A stretch of DNA of 64,000 nucleotides. Source: Distichodus sexfasciatus. Taxonomy: Eukaryota > Chordata > Actinopteri > Characiformes > Distichodontidae. The position numbers were made by a program, and so were the translations under genes. Shown piece after piece: positions 1-10,800 of this stretch (position 1 is its first letter; every line of letters starts with the position of its first letter). The DNA lies in assembly GCA_032718565.1 (NCBI GenBank), contig JAVGVS010000309.1, positions 124,001-188,000 of the forward strand. Direction: 5' to 3'. Below the pieces are notes generated by a model that did no database searches, was not told where the DNA came from, and saw only the letters and a program-made list of their open reading frames with translations.

Positions 1-4
1 ATTT

Positions 5-45
5 TCAACTGGCAGTTGGTTCTGAATGCAGAGGTGGCTATCTGA
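5..45 (+). repeat. 41-bp direct repeat, copy 1
   Basis: This is identical over 41 bases to 417-457 (begins TCAACTGGCAG, ends GGCTATCTGA). The unit period is 412 bp. Simple sequence fills the space between the copies and both are followed by degenerate AAGT/AAAT runs, which suggests a local tandem duplication later changed by microsatellite growth. Confidence 0.8.
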
Positions 46-279
46 TGGCTGCATTCAGTAATCATTCAGAATGATAAATAAATAAAATAAGCAAAGGTAG
101 TGGTAAGCAAGGATGTGAGAAAGAAGTAAAAGTGGAAGTGCAGTACAGTAGCGAAAGAAATAATAATGCGTAAGAAAGTAAATAAAGCAAGCAAACATGT
201 AAGTGAGTAGAGATAGTAAGTAGTGGAAGTAGCTACTAACTCCAACTGCTAACTACTTTTCACCCCTAACGAAACTAAA

Positions 280-322
<43 letters not shown>

Positions 323-360
323 GTAGTAGTAGTAGTAGTAGTAGTACTAGTAGTAGTAGT
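280..360. repeat. (ATT)n and (TAG)n microsatellite
   Basis: A run of ATT trinucleotides changes into TAG/AGT trinucleotides with a few interruptions. It is seen directly in the sequence. Confidence 0.9.
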
Positions 361-416
361 ACAATTAACATTGTGGCCTGGCAAAACGTTATTTTTCTCT
401 TTGCAAATATGTATTG

Positions 417-457
417 TCAACTGGCAGTTGGTTCTGAATGCAGAGGTGGCTATCTGA
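417..457 (+). repeat. 41-bp direct repeat, copy 2
   Basis: Exact second copy of 5-45. It is followed directly by GGCTGC-like sequence and an AAGT/AAAT array. Confidence 0.8.
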
Positions 458-1030
458 GAGGCTGCTAAGTAAGTAAGTAAGTAAGTAAGTAAATAAATAA
501 ATAAACAGAGTGAGTGAGCAAGTAAGTAAACTAAACTAAACGATCAGTGTAGGGGAAGCTACTTTAAAACGGTAGCTTTTCAAGCTCTAGGCTATGTATG
601 ATTAAAATGAGTTAATCTAATGTAAAGCTAGTTTTAATAACAAGCGACAGACAAGATGTGGCTGAATACATCAAAGCCATTTCATCCAGTAATACTTAAC
701 ATTTGTGCTCTACTACTTAATCATTACTTAATATAAGTCAGTACATTGTGAAACGTTATGTTAAAAGTAATATGGAAATCGATATTTTTTAATAATGTAT
801 ATTTTATAATGTACATAGTGAAATTCTGATAACTAATTAACTAAAACGTACTTATATCCTTTAAGTCCACTCCTTTGTGGTTTGGCAACTAATTTTCACG
901 TCATAGCAGTACTTGTAATGTCCTTGTTATCCACTAGATGTCGCTGTTTATTCAAATGAGTTTTAAATCGTCCTCCAGCCTTCAGGACAAATGGGCCCTT
1001 GTCAAATATTTGTGTACTCTGACGGAGCGC

Positions 1031-1778
1031 CTACTTCAAATCAGTCTTTATTTTCAGAATTACATGTAGTGTCAAAGTGCACAAAGCAAATAAAAAAATA
1101 CAATGCAGCTGACACAAAAGGTAAAATAGTACATAACGATTAATCAACAGTATTTTCATGATACTTTCTTGTCATGAGTCCATCATGCAACAAATCCATA
1201 TACAGTCTGAGGCAACCCGTGCCCTGATTCACCCAAATCCCATGAAAGAAATAAAACAAGTAGAAAAAAAAACAAAACAATCACTGACGTGCTACTCATA
1301 GGTTTGGTTTCTGTCTTGCTGCAGAACACAATTATAATTAATGTACAAAAAGTGCTTGCCCTTATGAAAAGTAGAACGGTACAAAATGATGTACATTTAT
1401 AACACTGCTTAAACTGTTCTCCTCGGGATTGTATTTTTGCAGTCCTAAATCCAGTTTATGTAAAAGTATACTACAGTGAAACAGCACTGCATAAATGCTC
1501 AGTGGGGACATACCTGATGTCTTTACAAATCTGGTATTGCAAGAAAATATATTTTTTCCCTTTAGGAGGACAGGTATTTTGCAATGAAAAAACATCAAAT
1601 ATCACACAGTATAATAATATAAATTGTTGATCAGTTATGTTATGATCAGTCTGGCCTTGTTCCATTACCACGTGAACTGGGGGTTATCATTAGGCAGGAC
1701 ACCATGGTGGTAGAGGATATGGCGACCCAAGGACAGAGGTCGTCACCGAGATCCCGTGTCAATGGGTTGTGCTGTTGC
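1031..1778 (-). other. mmp2: Probable mmp2 3' UTR
   Basis: This minus-strand sequence follows the mmp2 stop codon (1779-1781). The first canonical AATAAA met after the stop is at 1052-1047, so cleavage would fall around 1020-1035 and the 3' UTR would be about 750 nt. No intron signal or other gene is evident. The boundary is inferred from the hexamer alone. Confidence 0.5.
1047..1052 (-). terminator. Polyadenylation signal AATAAA for mmp2
   Basis: The plus strand reads TTTATT, so the minus strand reads AATAAA about 730 nt past the mmp2 stop. It is the first such hexamer after the stop on that strand. Use of the site is inferred. Confidence 0.5.
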
Positions 1779-1879
1779 TCAGCAACGCAGGAAGTCTGTC
1801 TTCACCTCGCCCACTTTGATGATCTTCAGGCTTTCGTCCATTTTGAGATAGTGGGAGTCTTTGAAGAAGTAGCTATGGC
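1779..1879 (-). CDS. mmp2: mmp2 coding exon 13 (hemopexin C-terminus, stop)
   Basis: The acceptor is TGTGCAG. The exon encodes GHSYFFKDSHYLKMDES through KTDFLRC and TGA. The terminal Cys653 is expected to pair with Cys463 and close the propeller. Entry phase 1. Confidence 0.95.
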
Positions 1880-4800
1880 CTGCACAGCACAACAAAGCGT
1901 CAGAGAAAGACAGAGCACTGGTAAATAAATGAGTGAAGTGAGAGAGTGATGTGGGTGGGTGAGTCAATGAGTAAATAAGTCAGTCCGTAATAAGTAAGTA
2001 ATAAAGGAACTGAGTGAGTGAGTGAGAGACTGGATGAGAAAGTTAATGTTAGTGAGTGAATGAGTGAGTAAGTAGGTGAGTGATTGAGTGAGAGAGTGAA
2101 TACATTAGTGAGTAGGTTACTAAATTAGAAAGCAAGTAAATAAGAAAGTGATTAGGTATACAAGTGAATAAGATAACTAGAAAGTTGGTGGGTGGAGTGT
2201 TTGAGTGAGAGAGTAAGTAAATCAGTTGATGAGGTCACTAAGTAATATGGCGATACATCAATATATCGCGATATTTCCTTTCACAATATACAATATGGAT
2301 TTCTAGCTCCAAAAATTGATATTTCCCAGCACCACAAGCAGTTTCAGATAACTGACTGGGCACTTTAATTTCTTATTTTCAATCTTACGCACTTTATTTT
2401 AACGTTTTTGCTGTCCACTAGTTCAGTGTGTTAAAATGCAAAGACAATAAAGTTAAAATTCAATTCTGAATTATGTCCTTTTGGCTGAATTATTAAAGTA
2501 ACGTGATTCATTAAGACCACCCAGATCATACACAGCAACTTGCAGTTCAGCTCAGTTTTCACATTTTTAGTGAACTGTAGAATATCGCAATATGTATAGT
2601 ATCGCAATATATTGTGATATAATCATATAGTGACCCATGTGTCATCATATGTATCATATCGTGAGGTCCTTGGCAATACCCACCCCTACTAAATAATTGA
2701 GTTAGTAAGTGAATAAATAAGTAATGAATTAAGGAAATGAGTGAGTAAGTATGTATAGGTGAACAAGTGAGTGAGTAAGTTAGTAAATAAGTATTTATTG
2801 AGTATGTGAGTAAGTAATGAATCATGTAAGCGAGTATGTTTGTGAATGGGTGACGGAGAGCTTATGTATATCAGTGAGTGAAAAAGTAATTAAGCAAGCA
2901 AGTAAATGAGTACGTGAGTTAGTAGACAAGCAAGCTATAGATAGGAATATCTATAGCACAAGAAAACAGTTAAGAAAAGCTAATTAAGTTTTAAGCAATA
3001 AGAATTTAACTTCATCTGTACATTCATACGAATCCATATATAAGACCACTGAAATACCACTGTGTGTAAGATGCAGGAAGAACTCAGCTTTATGAGGCAG
3101 TGTGTGTACACATGTACTTCCTCTAGCAGATGGGCAAATAAGGTGAAGTCACTGCTATACATGTAATAAGACCATAAAGAAAGCTTTTCATTACAGCATG
3201 AGAGTGTTTTTGGTAAAAGAGAGAGAGAGAGCCTTTATATGAGGTCAAATGTAGTGATCTATTGCTTTGGTCATTAGTAATGACGTTGCACCAACACTTT
3301 ATGACTTGACCTCTGCTCTCCAGGTATTTAGCTGTTTAACTACCAACACAGAGGCCCCTTTCAGACACACAGTCACACACTCACGCTTGCTCAGTTCACC
3401 TCTGTTTTCTCAGAGAGAGAGAGAGAGAGAGAGAGGGATGGTAGTTGTGAGAACCTTGTCTCATGAAAGGCAGTAAACCTGAGATCTGACAAAGATAGCT
3501 CGAATCTGTGTATGTGTGCGCACGTGTGCGTATGTGCAAATGTATGTACAGTATGAGGTGGGGGGCATGCGTGTAACAACTGACCACAGAACAGAACACA
3601 GTGCTGGTTAAAATTTAACCTGATCCATAACTTTCACAGTGCACAGATCAGGGCAAGACCTTTCTGGTCAATCTGAAACGAAAAATGCACATGATAAACA
3701 GAAAACTCTACCCAAATTTCTCTTACCCTTCCCATTCATACTGAAAGCAGCATCCAAATCATCAGGTACACCACTCCAGGAGTCAGCAATGAGTTTGGGA
3801 AAGCCTGGATCCATCTTCTTCTTGGCTTCATTGTACCTACAAGGTTTTAAGGACACAACTTTTACACTTGTTCTAAAAGTGGCCAGTCACATTTTTTTTC
3901 TCAAGACAAAACAAGTATTGTTACGTCTGAACAGACATCATGAGCTAAGATGTTACCTCCAGTACTTGTCTCTTGAGAACAGGTAGATTTTCTTGCTCTT
4001 GTGGTAGGAATAGGCTGCATCTATACGGTCCAGGTCTGGTGGGAAACCCATGGAGGTGATCTTCTTGGGGTAGCCTTTCTCAAGAACATCAGCTAAATAC
4101 ACCCACATCTCATCGCCTGTGACACAAGAAAATGTGGAGAAAAAATGTGGCTGACTGGATGTTGGTAAGAAGGTCTAAAGAGGATAATCTGTATGTCATC
4201 ATGTTACTAAACGCTTAATTTGTAACTTTTTAACATTAAGAATATTTCTGTAATGCCTTGAAGGTCTAGCCACTGACAGCTTTATTTTGGGAGGCTGGTG
4301 TGTTTCCTTTATACAACTTAGTCGCCGGTAACTTGGTTTAATCGCAGTTGTTGATTTTAAACATAGCTTTACAGATCCAACAACAGTCGTGGACTACAAA
4401 GCACTGTTGTAAGTCGCTCTGGATAAGAGCGTCTGCTAAATGCTGTAACTGTAAATGTAAATATTACCAGTGCATTTTGTAAAGCCGTCGCCAGTTGCCC
4501 AAATGTCAGTGTTTTAAAACTACATACTGTACATAGCACCCAATTAATCTCTTTACAGAGGCAACACACTCAAAAATAAATGTTGATATCTTTCAATTTA
4601 TTTCACTGACTATCATAACCCAAAGTAGTGTTCAAAACAGTTATTTTTGTCATTACATCACCTACAGATGAATAACAGGATGAAGGAACATACACAGTGA
4701 CTCCGGTTTACAGTGGTATTGCTCAACATCTGTCAGAAAAAATCTACAGCACTAAGGATTAAAGTGAGAGATTATCTGTCATTGTGAACACAGCACAGCA

Positions 4801-7800
4801 CAATGCAGCACACAGTGCTCCACAATGAAATGTGACCTCTGCATTTGACCTATCCATGAAGGAGCAATGGGCAGCTTTTTGGCAATGCTTGGGGATGGTA
4901 CCTTTCTACTGAGTACATCAGTGGCACCTTTACTGGTTTGGGACTTGAACCGGCAACTATCCAATCACAGGGCAAATTCCCAACTGTTGCGCTACCAACT
5001 GCCCCAAATGTGTGGCAGTACAATACTTTGACAGGAAAATCCAGGGTGCAGACCTGCCTGTAACCTTAATAACTCACGCTCACTTTTCATCAACTTTTCA
5101 AACTTGCCTAGAACAATGATAAATGATAAATTATATCTCATATCTCATTTTTATTGACCCTGTATGAAAATTGTAATTACCTATTAATTAATAAACAATT
5201 TATTAACTACCTTTTAGAATTATTTCCCTGTGCCTCCTCACCTGCAAAGAACACTGTCTTTTCCTCAAGTGGGTTTTCATAGGCAGCATCTATCTTCTCA
5301 GGAAGATCACTCCAGTACGTGGCCACCAACATTGGCCCTGATGGCTTGCTGTGTAAATTAGCCGTCCTGAACAGGAACCTGAGAAAGCGTGCGAGAGAGA
5401 CAGAGAGAGAGGAGCGTGAGTGACATAGACCTGACTTGTGAGTTGCTCAATTTGAGTGATGCAAGAACCAAGTCAAAATGTTGCAATTGAGGAGCTGGAC
5501 TACTGAGTAACAGAACAGCATCACTTCCAATCCTGGAAGTGCTACAGGCTGAAAGGAGTGGGAAGAAAAGAGAGAGAGCGAGAGAAGTGAGAGGCTGTGT
5601 TTGTGTGGGAGAAAGAGATGGAGGTTGAGAGTAGGCGGTGGGAGACTGAGAATGAGAGAGACAGACACAGAAAGAAAGAAAGAGGGAGAGAGTGAGAGAG
5701 AGTCAGAAAGGCTACTTTAGCAGTTCTGGCCACAATGAGGTGATTCATTGGAGCATCTGTTTCTCGTTATGGCAGTAGGCTGAGAGCAGAGCCAGCAGAA
5801 CAGGCCCAAACTTGCCCGCTTTTCCAGCACGAAGCACAGCAACAATACCCACTTCCCCAGTGCCTTTTCCACTGACCTATTTTTCAACAGCCAAAATATT
5901 TCAGACTCTGAAAAAAAAGAAAAGAAAAGGGGAGATCCGGCCAATGCATTGCGATGCGTAGTGAATGCGACCCCGCTGTGCCCAGTTCCGTGCAAAGAAC
6001 CTCCTGATCTTTTTACTCGTTAAATTTATCAAATGAGCCACACAGGAAAGATCAAGGGTTTCAAGAGTATAGATAAATCAAAAATCCATTTCTGGGTTCC
6101 TTTAACTTATCATTTGATATCCTTTTATTCACATTCTTACAGTGTGGATTGCTAGATCATTAATGGAAGAAAATATCTTGTCTGTCAGCATGTCAAATTA
6201 TGGTTTAGAGCTCTTTAGAAACAGCTGGTCGGTATTTAGGCTGCTCTGAGTTCAGCAGTAATAAAGAGTCATGCCTTTTATGCTGAACTAACCCGGATCT
6301 ACGCAGAATAACATGCAATAACAACATTGCAGACATCTACTGCTGCTTTCCTGAAATATTTTTGCAACAGTCAAAAGAATTAAGATTGCAGCTGTTTTCC
6401 CAAAGTTATGAATTCAGATGAATTCCCTAACATTCCAATTCCTATAAACATGAGGTAAGCAAGGTCAATAATTAAAATATCATTGATGACACTTATTATA
6501 CACAAATTTGTTATATTTTCATGTATACTTCTTCTGATTGGTTTTGCTTTATGTAGTCTATGCATTTACATTTTTCAGAATTGAATTTTTTTTATTTACA
6601 TATATAAGTAAATAAGTATATAAATAGACTATTAAAGCAGCATTAAACAATGACGTACCTCCCCCTTATTCCTGACCAACACCCCCCCTCCTGTTGCTCA
6701 GACTGACTAAGAGGGATACTAAGTCCAGACAGTGCTGGAATGGGAGACAGGCTTTAATGAGAGGTGATCAAGTGGCTCGCCTCCAGACACCACTCCCTTG
6801 CACTGCTGTGTTAACTGCAGCGACAAGCTTTCGGCAAATTCAGCACTGTCAGCACTCCCTCCGTACATCTCAGCGTGCTCCAACAGGACAGCACGTGAAG
6901 CCGGCAGGGAAACGGCAGGGTTCCAATATTTCAATTAAATTGGAATGTTGTAATGAATTAATAATGTACTGTAGACAATAATAAAGGAGTGATGAATGGG
7001 TGCAGCTGCAAAAACACCATTAACCACATTAAGGTCTATCTCTCTCTGTTAAAACAGCTCAGAAAGCTACCCAGCTGTGTGCATATCTGAGAGCTAATGT
7101 CATCCTTCATTGAAGTAAAAAAAGAGCCTCTTTACCGGCTGACTGTGTTTCTAGGGTCCTGATGCAATATGTTTATCGTAGCCCTTTGATAATGGCAATT
7201 CCAGTACAGTGCTGTTAGAAGTGAAATGCATGATTTGATTCAGTGGTTGAAGGTTTTAATCACAGGATAAAGGAATTGGACTGAATTGGACACCACAGGA
7301 AACTGCTGCAATCCCTTTCTACAAAGAACAAGGGTTCACTATGACCAGTGACAGGAATGAAGCCAACAGTGAACAAAAGACCATTAGTGTAAGTAAGGCA
7401 CACAGAGTTCCTAGCTAAATTAGCTTCTTAGGCATTGACTTTGCAACACTGAACATACAACATTTACATTTATGGCAGTCTCCCAGAGAGCAACTTTTGG
7501 TTAGGGGTATTGCCCAAGGACCCAGTGGTGGTAGTTCTGGAGAATCCACAATCTCTTGGTCCAGAGGCACCAAGACAGTGACTTTGCACAAAAGTCCAGT
7601 CTTAGAATGCTGACAGCACTTGATAAATACAAACACTCACAGCTTACTTCAAGCATGCAAAAAGCCTTTCCTGTTTGACATCAATGCATGGAACTCAAAT
7701 AAGGCCCTTGTAAAAATAGATGGATGTAGGAAGACTTCTGTGATTGGTTGTTCTCATATGACCAACACAATATGGCATTCTAGACAAAAAACATATGTTC

Positions 7801-10800
7801 ACTAACTTCCAATGATACGCATTAGTATGATACGCAAGTGTAGCAGTAGCGGTGTTCTAATGGTTAGGATACTCGCATCGGAACCCAGAGGTCGGGGGTT
7901 CAAATCCTACCTCCACCACTACGATCATTGGGTCTCTGTGCAAGAATGTTAACCACAAGCTGGTCTCAGCGAAACTGTCGCTGAAATTAGGAAATGGAAG
8001 TTGCTCTGGGTAAGAGCATCTGCTAAATGCTGTAAATGTAAATCAGTCAAAAGTATGTATCTTTCAAATGTGATGGAGTAAAAGTCATACGTTTCCAAAA
8101 CACTATGTACTCAAGAAAAGTACTTAAGTACAGTACACAGTTATTTTTACTTCATTACTGTCCTCCTTGGGACCTGACTATCAATGGAACTGAAGACAAT
8201 CAAAGTAGCTGCAAGAGCTCTGAAAAACCTGCAAAGTAATATAGCACTAATTAACATTTTTCTCGCTGGAAAAACATCTCTTTGACCAAAAGGAGACACA
8301 AAATATTCATGGTCAAAATGACAGCTTATGAATAGCAAAAATAATTTTGTTTGTAGTATGTTGACTCTTCCTATCACAGCGGGGGCAGTTATGTGCTTTG
8401 TCAGACTTTGTTGTGTTTTTAATGTAGTCTTTAGGAAAAGTAATTACATAGTAAATTCTTAACATACTAGGAAATAAGGACTGGCTAAAGACATAGTACT
8501 GCACATATTATCCAGTTTATTAGTTTATTATACTGGATTATTTTTTAGCAGTCCTGTTTTACAATGTCTCATATTTACCATATACAGTTGTCCCTCGCCA
8601 CTTCACGCTTCAACTTTCGCGGCTTCACTCTATCACGTTTTTTTCTCAAATATATTGTAATACAATAATAATAATATGATATTTGTAACGTCTGATATGT
8701 CTTATTTTCTCTTATTTTGTCTAATATATTGGGTAATACGAGTGTAATGGTGACTAAAGGGTGTTATTTCATGTCTAGAAGGCTCTAATAATGTTAAAAC
8801 CCGTATTTAGAAGGTCATAAACAGGTTTTCTATGCTCTAACTACGTAAATATTCGATTTATAAATAAAAAACACTACTTTGCGGAAATTCACTTATCGCG
8901 GTAGAGTCTGGAACCGATTAACCGCGATAAACGAGGGCCGACTGTATATATGATAACAGTCCAACAGTCATATATCTATTTTTACAACGTCTCATTTAAG
9001 GGTTTGTAGGGTTTTAGTTAAAGGGAAACTTAAAAATAGTGTAAATAGCAATTTCTCAACCCTTTGCTCAAACGTTTCACCAACCAAACTGAAACTGACC
9101 CATTACTGGGCCGACTTTGCATATGGTATGGCCGAATGGTTTGAATAACACAATTCATTGAAGCATACACTCATCTGGAATATCAAAAGTCCAACATCAT
9201 GATTCACAAACCATTATTTGTTCCATCCAAACATTTCCATGAGTATCGTTGTGACCACCAAGCAGTAGGACATAATCCTTATTAAAGATGGCTCTGTGTG
9301 TGGGTGTATGTGGGGCAGTGGGCAGCTCTCTTGGGCCAGGAGCTGTGTGTTCTGAGATGACATTTGGGAGTCTCTATGACTGCAGTCCATTCAGTTCAAT
9401 GCTGTTTGCTTTGGAGATCTGCCCTGCATTTTACATTTCATCTTCACTTACATAACCTGTATGGGCCACTTCATCTAGTCAGCATAACTTTACGAGGCTT
9501 GCTAGTGTGTGTGTGTGTTTGGTTTTTGGTCAAAAACATTTCAAAGTCATCGACATTGAACATTAACATTATCTGGGAGAGCTGCTGCCAACAGACGCAA
9601 TCCCCAACAGAGTACATCTGGTTGGTCTGTGTGTGTGTGTGTGTGTGTGTGTTTGTGACTGTGCTCACTTGCACTAACATCTTTACTCATGACCGTGTAG
9701 GTCAGCAGATACACATGCAAACTTTCTAGCTTTCACAGGCACTTCTGTTCAAAAATTTCTACCTAATGCAAGAAACCAAAAAGGGCTTTACTGTAAAAAA
9801 CTCAGTGCTGAAACAGCTATTTTGATGAACGTAATGATTAGCTGCACATCTGCAAGTTTTTATCTGGGTTGTTATGTAATTACAAGAGAGCGGCACAGTC
9901 AGCATAATTAACAGACAAAAAAGTTTGATTGAAGTTCGCCTTTGTTTGGGGGTGAAATCTGGGTCGGAATTTATGGTTACTGCACATAGACTATACAGAC
10001 ACAGCCCAACACACATGCACGGAATAACGTCTTGCTACCTTTGTGAGGTCATTCCACCAAACCCTGTCCTTATTCTCAGTAACCAACATGAAATTCAAGA
10101 CAAATTCTGGTCTTTTTTTTTCTTTTCATGACATGTCCTCATGAACAAAAATGTCCTCACAAAGCCATATAAATCTAACAAATGTTAGGGTTCTCTATCA
10201 TTTATGGAAGCACTTGGGTCTTAAACTTAAAAACTTGACCACACACAGAAAACTGCTTTTTACTCAGTTTGGTTGCTTAGGGTCAGTCTAAATTTTGGGT
10301 TATTTTGGCAATGGGTCTCTAGAAGAATTTGTGGGGAAAATGCAGCAAATGTTGCATAGCTCACTCTTTTGAGAAAATACTGAAGTAGTTCTAACATTAT
10401 TATTGCCGTCTTTGCTGACTTAAAACAGATAAAGTTTTGTTTTGGGAGATGAATGCGATTAGATATTTTTGATGTGGTTGCGAGACCATTTCCTGGCAGT
10501 AGATTTTTTTTAAACCAGAAAAACAGATGAACTGACTGCAAATTTCCTGGAAGACATGCCACACGACCATCAGTGCCTACCACTGACTGTAACCCTTTGC
10601 TGTGGCTTTGCTGCCCCATTTGTAAAGTTTCTAACAGACTTCGATATGTTGGCACCAAAAAAACAAGCATAGCTGGGTGTGTCCGTTCTAAATGTACTTC
10701 GATTTAGGTTTTGAATTTGTTTTGCTTTATCTATCCTAAAATGCATTAAAAGTGCACTTAATAATTACTCATAATGGTAGGATGAAGAGGTTATCACAGT

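Larger units (their letters stand above)
1..1030. other. Intergenic DNA downstream of mmp2, microsatellite-rich
   Basis: No coding segment is recognised. The stretch carries a 41-bp exact direct repeat (5-45 and 417-457), an ATT array running into a TAG array (about 280-360) and AAGT/AAAT tetranucleotide runs (about 468-505). The rest is AT-rich unique sequence. It lies beyond the probable poly(A) site of mmp2. Confidence 0.6.
1880..3726 (-). other. mmp2: mmp2 intron 12
   Basis: Donor GTAAGA, acceptor GCAG. It holds a degenerate GAGT/AAGT tetranucleotide field (about 1925-2240 and 2695-2930) split by an inserted repeat (2247-2687), a GA array at 3412-3435 and short GT/GC-rich runs near 3500. 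No coding sequence is seen. Confidence 0.85.
4117..5241 (-). other. mmp2: mmp2 intron 10
   Basis: Donor GTGAGG, acceptor CACAG. It contains a short SINE-A tail (about 4409-4463) and a SINE-B copy (4763-5007). The remainder is AT-rich with nothing recognised. Confidence 0.85.

Noticed and set aside
7845..7925. tRNA gene
   Set aside because: A- and B-box-like sequence is followed directly by the SINE-A body and tail. The head does not form an obvious complete cloverleaf and the same arrangement recurs at 58390 and 60155.
10260..10670. 136-codon minus-strand frame inside mmp2 intron 9
   Set aside because: It lacks similarity to any part of MMP2 and would not be in frame between exons 9 and 10; ordinary intronic frame.
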